Shown: one piece after another, positions 16,942-23,520 of the stretch
Position numbering within the stretch: the stretch's first letter is position 1
How the letters are laid out: every line of letters starts with the position of its first letter
From: an uncultured Oscillospiraceae bacterium
GTDB lineage: Bacteria; Bacillota; Clostridia; Oscillospirales; JAAYXM01
Direction: 5' to 3'
DNA: 29,441 bases
NCBI GenBank assembly: GCA_934646115.1
Contig: CAKUEM010000023.1
Location: forward strand, 1 to 29,441
Notes under the pieces: model-generated
Seen by the model: the letters and a program-made list of their open reading frames with translations, nothing else
What the model was told of the DNA's origin: nothing
Databases searched by the model: none
Made by a program: the position numbers and the translations under genes

Positions 16942-16975
16942 AAAAGGCTTCGGGCGCATGTCCCAAAGCCTTTTG
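16942..16975. terminator. Bidirectional intrinsic terminator
   Basis: A 13-position stem (16942-16954 with 16962-16974, one mismatch) and a 7-nt loop, flanked by A on the left and four T on the right. It separates the ABC operon (plus) from the convergent gene on the minus strand, whose stop lies within its right edge. Confidence 0.8.
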
Positions 16976-17443
16976 TCATTCGCACCGCGCATCCGGCCGC
17001 GCGGTCACATAGCGCTGCATCGTCTGCTGCGAGGAGAGCTCAAGCTGCAGCAGCTCATCGGCAAGCGCGCGGGCGTCGCCGTCGAGCGACGGGTATGTTG
17101 CGACCGTGCGGCGCAGCTCGTTGATCCCCATCTCGTTGCCGTGTACCATGAGCTTTGCGATGTGCCCGCTGTCTGTGCGCCGCATGGTGCGCATCGCGAT
17201 GCCGAGCTTCATCCCCGCGCGCTGTATCGGGTTCGGTCCCTTTGGCGTTTCGCCCAGCGCGCCGAGCGACCGGCCCGCGCGCATCTGAATGCCGCGCAGC
17301 GCGTGCAGCTCCTGCTCTAAGTCCTTTTGAAGCTGCTCGTCCTCCACATGCGGCAGGATCGCGGCGATTGCGCCCGCGCCGTCGCAGGTGTTTTTATAGA
17401 TCTCCTGCAGACAGGTGATTGTTCCGTTTTGCTCTGATTGCAT
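16976..17443 (-). CDS. Conserved hypothetical helical protein, ferritin-like/DUF2383-like
   Basis: 155 aa, soluble, almost entirely predicted helix, with no signal peptide or membrane span. It resembles small clostridial proteins of ferritin-like four-helix type (pattern IYKNTCDGAGAIAAILPHVED..LQKDLEQEL..., then MGINELRRTVATYP and a final helix LADELLQLELSSQQTMQRY). I do not see a clear set of di-iron Glu and His ligands, so metal binding is not claimed. GGGAG precedes ATG 17443 by 7 nt. It is divergent from mscL. The family name is a resemblance from memory and needs a profile search; function is unknown. Confidence 0.65.
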   Translation of the reverse strand: MQSEQNGTITCLQEIYKNTCDGAGAIAAILPHVEDEQLQKDLEQELHALRGIQMRAGRSLGALGETPKGPNPIQRAGMKLGIAMRTMRRTDSGHIAKLMVHGNEMGINELRRTVATYPSLDGDARALADELLQLELSSQQTMQRYVTARPDARCE

Positions 17444-17552
17444 GGCGTCACTCCCTTTTTCTTTCGCGGATAGTATGCACCGCCGCGGCGCAAAATATGT
17501 GCAGCGCGGGGCAAACGGAATGTAAAAAATTTAAAAACAGGAAGTGTGACAT

Positions 17553-17981
17553 ATGAAAAAGTTTTTCTCTGAATTCCGGGAATTCGCCCTGCGCGGCAAC
17601 GTGATGGATCTAGCCGTTGCGGTCATTATCGGCGCGGCGTTTCAGGCGATCGTCGCTTCGCTGACGCAGGATATCATCTCTCCGCTGATCGGTCTGGTCG
17701 CGTGCATGGATTTTTCTGATCTGGCGCTCGCGGTCGGCGGCGTGGAGATCCGCTATGGCGCGTTTTTGACCGCGGTCATCAATTTCATCATCATGGCGCT
17801 TGTCATTTTCTGCCTGGTCAAGGCGATCGCAAAGCTGCAAACACTGGGCAAAAAGCCGCAGGAGGACGAGCCGACAACGAAAACCTGCCCGTTCTGCCGC
17901 AGCGAGATCGACCTGCTCGCCGTGCGCTGCCCGCATTGCACCGCAGAGCTGCCGGAGGAAAGCGCCGATGCGGCGCAGTGA
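17553..17981 (+). CDS. mscL: Large-conductance mechanosensitive channel with C-terminal zinc ribbon
   Basis: Membrane channel that opens under high membrane tension to release solutes on osmotic downshock. 142 aa. N-terminal amphipathic helix FFSEFREFALRGNVMDLAVAVIIGAAF (positions 4-30) leads into TM1 with the conserved pore-lining GNVMDLAVAVIIG, then a short loop and TM2 (about 70-92, AVINFIIMALVIFCLVKAI). The C-terminal cytoplasmic tail carries CPFC (about 113-116) and CPHC (about 128-131), a small zinc-ribbon-like module rather than the plain charged helix. AGGAAGTG precedes ATG 17553. It overlaps the next gene by 14 nt. Confidence 0.95.
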   Translation: MKKFFSEFREFALRGNVMDLAVAVIIGAAFQAIVASLTQDIISPLIGLVACMDFSDLALAVGGVEIRYGAFLTAVINFIIMALVIFCLVKAIAKLQTLGKKPQEDEPTTKTCPFCRSEIDLLAVRCPHCTAELPEESADAAQ

Positions 17982-18459
17982 GCGAGAGCTCCGCGACCCG
18001 GCGGAGATCGATGCGATTATCGCGCGCTGCGATTGCTGCCGTGTTGGTCTGCGCGATGGCGAGGAGGTTTATATCGTCCCGATGAATTTCGGGTATGTCC
18101 ATGAGGGCGCGCGCCGCGTGTTTTATTTCCATAGCGCTGCCGAGGGGCGCAAGCTGCGCCTGATCGCGCAGGGCGCGCACGCCGCGTTTGAGCTGGATTG
18201 CGCGCATGCGCTTATGGAGGGCGACCGCGCCTGCGAGTATTCGTTTTATTATGAAAGCGTGATGGGAACGGGCGAAATTTCGCCGGTTACGGGGGAGGAA
18301 GAGCGCGCGCTTGCGCTTGAAACCATCCTGCACCATTACGCGCCGGATGCGCGCGCCGCGTTTGATCCGAAGATCTTTCGCGCCACCGCGATCCTGCGGC
18401 TTGAGGTGACGCAGATCTCGGCCAAGGCGCACCGCGCGCGAGCAGGAGGAAGCATATGA
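17968..18459 (+). CDS. Pyridoxamine 5'-phosphate oxidase family protein (NimA-like)
   Basis: Flavin-binding split-barrel protein, 163 aa, cytoplasmic. MRRSERELRD, CRVGLRDGEEVYIVPMNFGY and FYFHSAAEGRKL are hallmarks of the group that includes NimA 5-nitroimidazole reductases; most members have unknown physiological substrates, so resistance is not inferred. ATG 17968 follows GGAGGAAA by 6 nt and lies inside the end of mscL; its own stop overlaps the start of the next gene as ATGA. The three genes are thus tightly coupled. Confidence 0.9.
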   Translation: MRRSERELRDPAEIDAIIARCDCCRVGLRDGEEVYIVPMNFGYVHEGARRVFYFHSAAEGRKLRLIAQGAHAAFELDCAHALMEGDRACEYSFYYESVMGTGEISPVTGEEERALALETILHHYAPDARAAFDPKIFRATAILRLEVTQISAKAHRARAGGSI

Positions 18460-18770
18460 ACACATTTGACCGGATCTACGCGGTCGTGCGGACGATTCCG
18501 CGCGGCTGCGTGGCGACGTATGGTCAGGTCGCGCGGCTTGCGGGCAATCCCCGCTGGTCACGCGTTGTCGGCTACGCGCTGCATGGCAATCCGCTGCCGG
18601 GCGTGATCCCGTGCCACCGCGTGGTCATGCGCGACGGGGCGCTCTCCCGCGCGTTTGCGTTTGGCGGCGAAAACCGCCAGCATGAGCTGCTGGCGGAGGA
18701 GGGCGTTGCGTTTTTAGAAGACGGGCGCGTTGACCTCGCGCGCTGTCAGTGGGACGGCGCGGCGGAATAA
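18456..18770 (+). CDS. MGMT-family DNA alkyltransferase-like protein with active-site Cys
   Basis: 104-aa protein equal to the C-terminal DNA-binding/methyltransferase domain of O6-alkylguanine-DNA alkyltransferase, without the N-terminal domain. Residues 20-24 (ATYGQ), the helix-turn-helix region with Arg36, and the active site IPCHRV with Cys53 are present. Short alkyltransferase-like (ATL) proteins usually have Trp in place of that Cys, so this one may be a catalytically competent single-domain form, or it may flag lesions for other repair proteins. ATG 18456 follows AGGAGGAAGCAT. Last gene of the mscL cluster. Confidence 0.9.
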   Translation: MNTFDRIYAVVRTIPRGCVATYGQVARLAGNPRWSRVVGYALHGNPLPGVIPCHRVVMRDGALSRAFAFGGENRQHELLAEEGVAFLEDGRVDLARCQWDGAAE

Positions 18771-18815
18771 AAAACACGGCGGTCGGATCAATTTGATCCG
18801 ACCGCCGTGTTTTTT
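18769..18815. terminator. Bidirectional intrinsic terminator, perfect 23-bp palindrome
   Basis: Arms 18769-18791 and 18793-18815 are perfectly complementary around one central base, with A6 at the left and T6 at the right. It sits between convergent genes and overlaps the stop codon of the MGMT-like gene. Confidence 0.95.
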
Positions 18816-18829
18816 ATGGGAAGGAGAGC

Positions 18830-19099
18830 CTATAGCATCGTGCAAAGCAGCCACGCCGCGCCGGTCAGCGATGCGCCAAACGCAACGAGTAGCGCGGCCA
18901 GAACCGTGCTGCGCCGAATTCGGCGCTTTGGCGTTTTCGCGCAGCGCTCTGCCACGCTGCACGCCTCGCGAAACAGCGCGTCCTCGCTGACGCCGCGCTC
19001 TGTCAGCGCGCCTTCGCGAACAATAAAAATCGCCTCCTCAAACATGGGGCTTGCAGGCGCGCGGACAAGCACCGCGCGCTTCGAGATCCCTTTTACCAT
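18830..19099 (-). CDS. Small conserved membrane protein downstream of spoIIE
   Basis: 89 aa. The N-terminal soluble half MVKGISKRAVLVRAPASPMFEEAIFIVREG resembles short clostridial proteins of unknown function, some of which I recall being named only loosely as translation-initiation-factor-like; that name is not supported here. A basic segment KTPKRRIRRST precedes one C-terminal transmembrane helix (about residues 66-88). GAGGAG lies about 10 nt before ATG 19099. It begins 39 nt after the spoIIE stop on the same strand with no terminator between, so it is probably cotranscribed and may be sporulation-linked by context. Confidence 0.75.
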   Translation of the reverse strand: MVKGISKRAVLVRAPASPMFEEAIFIVREGALTERGVSEDALFREACSVAERCAKTPKRRIRRSTVLAALLVAFGASLTGAAWLLCTML

Positions 19100-19138
19100 G
19101 CGGCAACAACTCCTCTCTGCATGCCATTGTAACCGGAA

Positions 19139-21475
19139 TTATGCGGTTTTATCCACATAAACCACCATGACGGTCATGTCGTCCGCGCGCCCGTATTTCG
19201 CGCAGGCGCCCGCCATGATCTCGCCGGCAAGCTGCTTGGCGCTGCGCCCCTCATAGGCGGAGAGCAGCGTCGTTAGCCACTCATCGTCGCCCGCGTCGGC
19301 GATCCCGTCCGTTGCGAGAACAACAAAATCACCAAAATGCAGGCGCTGATGCATGCGGTCCGGCTCCTGCGGAGACGGGCAGGGAACACCGGCGGGAAGC
19401 GTTGTGCCGCAAAGCTTTCGCACATGCTGCCCGCGCTTGATATAGCCGGGCGCGCTGCCGAGCTTATAAAATTCGGCGTTTCCGGTGTATAAATCAAGCC
19501 GCAGGAAGTCCAGCGTGGTGAAGCCGCCGGATTCCTCGCCCTGCAGCACGAGCGCGGAGTTGATCGTCGTTAGCGCGGCGCGCGGGTCAATGCCGGATTG
19601 CAAAAATCGCTCCAGCAGCGTGACCGTGGCGGCGGAGATCCGCGCCGCGTCATGCCCACTGCCCATTCCGTCAGACAAAATCACGCATAGCCGCCCGTCC
19701 TCCATGCGGAAGTAGCTGCCCGAATCGCCGCTCTGCGCTGCGCCCTGCTTTTTATTGACCGCAACGCCGAGCGCGGCGGTAAGCGGCTCTTTTTGCCGCA
19801 TGATAACCGAGTCGCCGTCGCGCTGGGGAACCGTGAGCGGAATGCCGATCGCCTGCGCAATGCGTTCGCCGAGGGCGGGCAGCGCTTCCGCCTGCGTGCA
19901 ATGCTCGATCTCGATATGGATGTGTCCCGCCGCGTCGCGGTATACACAGGGCGCACCCGATTCGCCGGATTCCGCGAGCAGCGCGGCAATGCGCGTCTCG
20001 GCGCGCTCATCAAACTGCGGGTCGGCGGCGAGGCTGCGCGCCATGTCCTCTAAAACGCCGGACATTTCGGCATATTGCCGCCGCACCATGCTGCGGCTTT
20101 CCGCAACGCGTGAGTGGCATTGCTGGCGATACAAAAAGCGCGCCAGCTCACGGTTGACCTCAGCAATGAATTCTTCAATTTTAATGCAGCGCGAGCTGAA
20201 ATGCACCGGAAAATCGCGCGCCTCCAGGCGACCGCGCTCACGCATGGCGGAAACGGCGCTGTTGAGCGCGTCACGCGTGGTGATATAGTCGCGCTCCCAG
20301 CAGGAGCCGGAAAGCGCGCATTTTTTGCAGATATGCTGCGCAGGCGCGTCGAAAACCGCGGCGATGTTTCCGGGATTTTGCGGCGGGCGGCGAAGCGCGC
20401 CCTCCAGTGTGCGCGAAAGCTCGGAAAATGCGTGCGCTGCATCGGACAGCCGCGCCTCGGTAAATTGACGCACGCGCTCGCCATAATTGCTGCGCGCCGG
20501 GGCGGTCGTGCATTCTGCCGGGCGGAGCGCGCGCTCCAGCGGCTTATCCAGCAGCGCGCTGACCGGCAAAAACAGCATGGCGGCGAGAACTGCCTCGTAG
20601 ATCGCGGCGGGCGAAATGGTCATCATCGCCCAGAGTGAGGCGACCGCGCTGACTAAAAAATACATCGCGGCGTATAAAATTCGCCCTTTTGCGCGGAATG
20701 CGGCAGAAATCAGCGCGGAAAAGCCGTAAATTGCGCAAAATTGCAGCTCGCCGCCGGATGCGCTCACCGCAAGTCCAAGCGCAATGCCGGACGCGCTTCC
20801 CAGCCCCGCGCCGCCATAGAAGCCCGCGAGCATGACGAGAAGCGTTGCGATCATCCGCCCGATCGACACATGCCGCAGCAGCGTGACCGGTACGAGCGAA
20901 ATGACGAGCGTGATCAAAAGCACCGCGCCGGAAAGCTGGCGCAGCCGTGCGTTTTCCGCGCTGCGCGGCGCGCATAAAAACTGATAGAAATAGCTGCCGA
21001 GCGCCGTGATCGCAACCTCCGTGATGGTAAAAGCGAGCTTTTGCGCGGCAAAGCCCGCGTCCGCAACAAACACAAATCCGATCGCGGCGCTGCTGATCGT
21101 TGCCGCAAGCGGCATGAACCAGCGCTTTTTGCCGAGCGCCGTGTCGCGGAACACGAAGCCCGCCGTGTAAATCAAAATGCAGATCGCAACGTATTTTAAA
21201 CCGTTTACGCGCTGCAAAACCGAAAGATAGCCGCACGCCGCGCCCAGCAGCCCGAAGAGCGCACTGCCGCCCGCGCCCAGCGCCGCCGAGAACGCCGCTC
21301 CAAACGGCGCGTATTCGCCAAAAATAACGGCGCGCGCAAGCAAAAAGCCCGCCGCCGCGCGCGCAGCCGCCCCCGCGATCAGCCGAACCGCCGGATGCTG
21401 CGCCAGCATGCTTGTCCATTGGCGCGCAAATTCCCCCGCGCCGCCCAGACGCCTTACAATTCCTTTTCGATCCAT
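19139..21475 (-). CDS. spoIIE: Stage II sporulation protein E
   Basis: Membrane serine phosphatase that dephosphorylates SpoIIAA and so releases sigma-F in the forespore; also acts at the polar septum with FtsZ. 778 aa, somewhat shorter than the roughly 830-aa Bacillus protein. The N-terminal third (about residues 28-310) is a run of hydrophobic segments, about ten spans. A central region with CKKCALSGSCWERDY follows, then the PP2C-type domain from about 570: VILSDGMGSGHDAARISA, GGFTTLDFLRLDLYTG, VVLATDGIADAGDDEW and RADDMTVMVVYV, with metal-binding Asp residues present. AGGAGG lies 10 nt before ATG 21475. Confidence 0.97.
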   Translation of the reverse strand: MDRKGIVRRLGGAGEFARQWTSMLAQHPAVRLIAGAAARAAAGFLLARAVIFGEYAPFGAAFSAALGAGGSALFGLLGAACGYLSVLQRVNGLKYVAICILIYTAGFVFRDTALGKKRWFMPLAATISSAAIGFVFVADAGFAAQKLAFTITEVAITALGSYFYQFLCAPRSAENARLRQLSGAVLLITLVISLVPVTLLRHVSIGRMIATLLVMLAGFYGGAGLGSASGIALGLAVSASGGELQFCAIYGFSALISAAFRAKGRILYAAMYFLVSAVASLWAMMTISPAAIYEAVLAAMLFLPVSALLDKPLERALRPAECTTAPARSNYGERVRQFTEARLSDAAHAFSELSRTLEGALRRPPQNPGNIAAVFDAPAQHICKKCALSGSCWERDYITTRDALNSAVSAMRERGRLEARDFPVHFSSRCIKIEEFIAEVNRELARFLYRQQCHSRVAESRSMVRRQYAEMSGVLEDMARSLAADPQFDERAETRIAALLAESGESGAPCVYRDAAGHIHIEIEHCTQAEALPALGERIAQAIGIPLTVPQRDGDSVIMRQKEPLTAALGVAVNKKQGAAQSGDSGSYFRMEDGRLCVILSDGMGSGHDAARISAATVTLLERFLQSGIDPRAALTTINSALVLQGEESGGFTTLDFLRLDLYTGNAEFYKLGSAPGYIKRGQHVRKLCGTTLPAGVPCPSPQEPDRMHQRLHFGDFVVLATDGIADAGDDEWLTTLLSAYEGRSAKQLAGEIMAGACAKYGRADDMTVMVVYVDKTA

Positions 21476-21792
21476 CTCGATACATCCTCCTTCTCGGTGC
21501 GTAATTTGATTTTACTGGAAAAAGAAGGAAAACTTAGTCGGGAAATTGCCGGTGTTTGGGAAATATTACCTATTGAGGCAAGTAACAGTCATGGAAACCG
21601 CGCGCCGGGGAAAGAAATATCTTTAAAATTTCTGCATTTCCGACCGAATGCAGTGCGTGAACACAGGAAAGCGCGCAGATATCCTGAAAATAAGACCGTA
21701 GAGCGAGATCAAAATAGAGAATAGCGCTGGAACATTTTTCTGGTTTTAACGTCTATATAAGGCAGCGGGGCAAATATAAGGAGGTCATAACG
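21476..21792. other. Intergenic region between spoIIE and a lipoprotein gene
   Basis: About 317 bases, more AT-rich than its surroundings, between divergent genes. It must hold the promoters of both. I see TAAAAT (minus) near 21515 and TATATA (plus) near 21763, but neither has a convincing -35 partner, and I could not place a Spo0A box with confidence. No gene or stable hairpin is evident. Confidence 0.5.
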
Positions 21793-22203
21793 ATGAAAAA
21801 GGTGATAGCGGCGGTGCTGTGCCTTGCGCTGGCGGTCTCATTCGCGGGCTGCGCGGCAAACGGCGCGCGGCATGGGCAAAACGATAGCAATATCGCCGAT
21901 TCGGGAAAAACACCGACAGCGCATGCCGGAACTGCCGGCTTGGATCAACCCCAAATGGTTCAAGTGAATGGAACGCTCTATTTAGACACAGGCGAGAACA
22001 GCACGGTTACCGGGAGATGCGGCAATATGGATGGCGAAATCACCTCCTCTGTTGCGCGAACCGAAAGACCGACCGAGGACGATCAGTCAAACTTCGGCGC
22101 AGGCTATGGATATCAGTATGGGGCGGCAAGCGGGACGATCGAGATTTTTATAAACAATGATTGGCGGGTTTTTGCTGCTGAAACAAATGGGGCGGCGGAC
22201 TGA
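21793..22203 (+). CDS. Small lipoprotein with conserved C-terminal domain of unknown function
   Basis: 136 aa. MKKVIAAVLCLALAVSFAGC is a lipoprotein signal with lipidated Cys20, followed by a low-complexity linker. The C-terminal 85 residues (MVQVNGTLYLDTGENSTVTG, GNMDGEITSSVA, DNQSNFG-like DDQSNFGAGYGYQYG, GTIEIFINNDWRVF) match a domain I have met in many clostridial lipoproteins and extracytoplasmic tails, whose function is unknown. AAGGAGGTCATAACG gives a strong ribosome binding site. Standalone gene with its own terminator. Confidence 0.85.
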   Translation: MKKVIAAVLCLALAVSFAGCAANGARHGQNDSNIADSGKTPTAHAGTAGLDQPQMVQVNGTLYLDTGENSTVTGRCGNMDGEITSSVARTERPTEDDQSNFGAGYGYQYGAASGTIEIFINNDWRVFAAETNGAAD

Positions 22204-22216
22204 GAAACAGACGATC

Positions 22217-22252
22217 AAAGAGGCGGGAGCGCGGCGCTTTCCGCCTCTTTTT
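22217..22252 (+). terminator. Intrinsic terminator of the lipoprotein gene
   Basis: A 10-bp stem (22217-22226 with 22241-22250) and five T (22248-22252). Confidence 0.85.
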
Positions 22253-22417
22253 ATGTGCTCAAAATAAATCGATATAAGTTCGCACGCAATATTTCGGGGG
22301 CACAAAGGGGGCAGGGCGAAAAGCCTGCGCATATGCGGCGCGGGCATTTATGCGGTGCTCGCAAAGCAGCGCGCGGGTGTACGTCAATGAAATGAGAGGT
22401 ATCCACGCGGCGTGGGC

Positions 22418-22445
22418 AAAAAAAGAGCGCGCCAAATTGGCGCGC
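22418..22445 (-). terminator. Intrinsic terminator of gpr
   Basis: A perfect 9-bp palindromic stem (22427-22445, one central base) followed on the minus strand by TC and seven T (22424-22418). A second GC-rich hairpin (about 22456-22478) lies between it and the gpr stop. The rest of the gap to 22253 shows nothing I recognise. Confidence 0.88.
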
Positions 22446-22479
22446 GGGTCAAAACAGGCGCGGGCGCAAAACCCGCGCG

Positions 22480-23379
22480 TTATGATAAAAACACGTCCAT
22501 ATCCGCGAGCGTAACGCCGGGCTGCAGCACGGAATTGATCGCATAGCCGATAATGCGCCCCACGTCTGAAATGCGGACGTCGATCTCCTTGGGCGTGACC
22601 ATCAGCTGATCCGAATATTCGGCGAGAACATGCTCGGGCAGCGGCGCGCCGCTCTCCGCCGCGATGTCGGAAACGATGGCGGAAATATCCACAACGGTGG
22701 GAACGCCGACCGCGATCACCGGAACGCCAAGCGTTTCGCGGTTGATCGCCGCGCGCGCATTGCCCACGCCCGAACCGGGAATAATACCCGTGTCAGTGAT
22801 CTGAATGGTGTGGCACAGCCGGGCGACCCGGCGCGAGGCGAGCGCATCGATCACGATAATGCAAACGGGCGAAATGCGCGCGGCAACGCCCGCGATCACC
22901 TCGCGGCTCTCCATGCCGGTCATGCCCAAAACGCCCGGCGCAATGGCAGAAACCTGCCGCAGCGAGCCGAACAGATCGGGCAGCTTTTCCACCAGATGCC
23001 GCGTGACCATCACATGGTCGATCGCGGCGCTGCCCACCGCGTCCGGCGTGATGCTGCGGTTGCCAAGCCCGACGACGAGAACGCAGCCATCGCCCGCGGG
23101 CAGCATGGCGGCCAGCTCGTCCGCCACCGTATCGATCGCGCGGGGAAACACATCCTCATCGCGCCGCGCCACGCCGCACAGCTCGACCGTGCTGTAATTT
23201 CCGATCGGCTTGCCCAGCGCCTTCGCGCCCGCATCGTTTAGAATTTTTACGCGATGCACCCGATGCCCGCGCACCTCTTCCTCCCGCGCGATCACGCCGG
23301 AGAGCTGCGTTTCTTCCCCGGCGCTTTCCTGCCATAGCTCGCGCGCTTCCAGCGCAAGGTCGGTTCGAATTGCTTTCAT
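22480..23379 (-). CDS. gpr: Germination protease GPR
   Basis: Spore endoprotease (MEROPS A25) that degrades small acid-soluble DNA-binding proteins on germination; stored in the forespore. 299 aa. Family hallmarks are RTDLALEA at residues 5-12, GKPIGNYSTVEL, VVGLGNRSITPDAVG (conserved Asp), APGVLGMTGME, VIVIDALASR-like IIVIDALASRR (conserved Asp) and TDTGIIPGSGVGNARA. Only four residues precede RTDLALEA, so the removable pro-segment is very short compared with that of Bacillus. GGGAGG lies 8 nt before ATG 23379. It is divergent from lepA. Confidence 0.96.
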   Translation of the reverse strand: MKAIRTDLALEARELWQESAGEETQLSGVIAREEEVRGHRVHRVKILNDAGAKALGKPIGNYSTVELCGVARRDEDVFPRAIDTVADELAAMLPAGDGCVLVVGLGNRSITPDAVGSAAIDHVMVTRHLVEKLPDLFGSLRQVSAIAPGVLGMTGMESREVIAGVAARISPVCIIVIDALASRRVARLCHTIQITDTGIIPGSGVGNARAAINRETLGVPVIAVGVPTVVDISAIVSDIAAESGAPLPEHVLAEYSDQLMVTPKEIDVRISDVGRIIGYAINSVLQPGVTLADMDVFLS

Positions 23380-23398
23380 GCCAAATCCCTCCCGGCGT

Positions 23399-23427
23399 TA
23401 GTGTGCCGCGTTTTGCGGAAAACATGC
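23399..23427 (-). promoter_or_regulatory. Possible sigma-F/sigma-G-type promoter of gpr
   Basis: Minus-strand GCATG (23427-23423) and CACACTA (23405-23399) with 17 nt between resemble the forespore GNATR/CATACTA-type consensus expected for gpr. Against it, transcription would start almost on top of the GGGAGG ribosome binding site, giving a leader of only about 12 nt. Confidence 0.4.
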
Positions 23428-23430
23428 GCA

Positions 23431-23459
23431 TTGCAATTTGCGGCGCGGTTTGATATAAT
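23431..23459 (+). promoter_or_regulatory. Sigma-A promoter of the lepA operon
   Basis: TTGCAA (23431-23436), a 17-nt spacer and a perfect TATAAT (23454-23459), pointing to lepA with a leader of about 55 nt. Confidence 0.88.
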
Positions 23460-23520
23460 GTATAAGATTAAGGATCAGCCGCGGGCGCGGCGCAGAATTT
23501 TAACTGAGGTGAACCGACAA

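Noticed and set aside
22253..22417. Possible small gene or remnant between the lipoprotein and gpr terminators
   Set aside because: No frame with a ribosome binding site and sensible protein was found; only short GC-rich palindromes are present.
23401..23520. Earlier LepA start
   Set aside because: It would precede the -35 element of the lepA promoter, and GTG 23521 has the proper ribosome binding site and family start.
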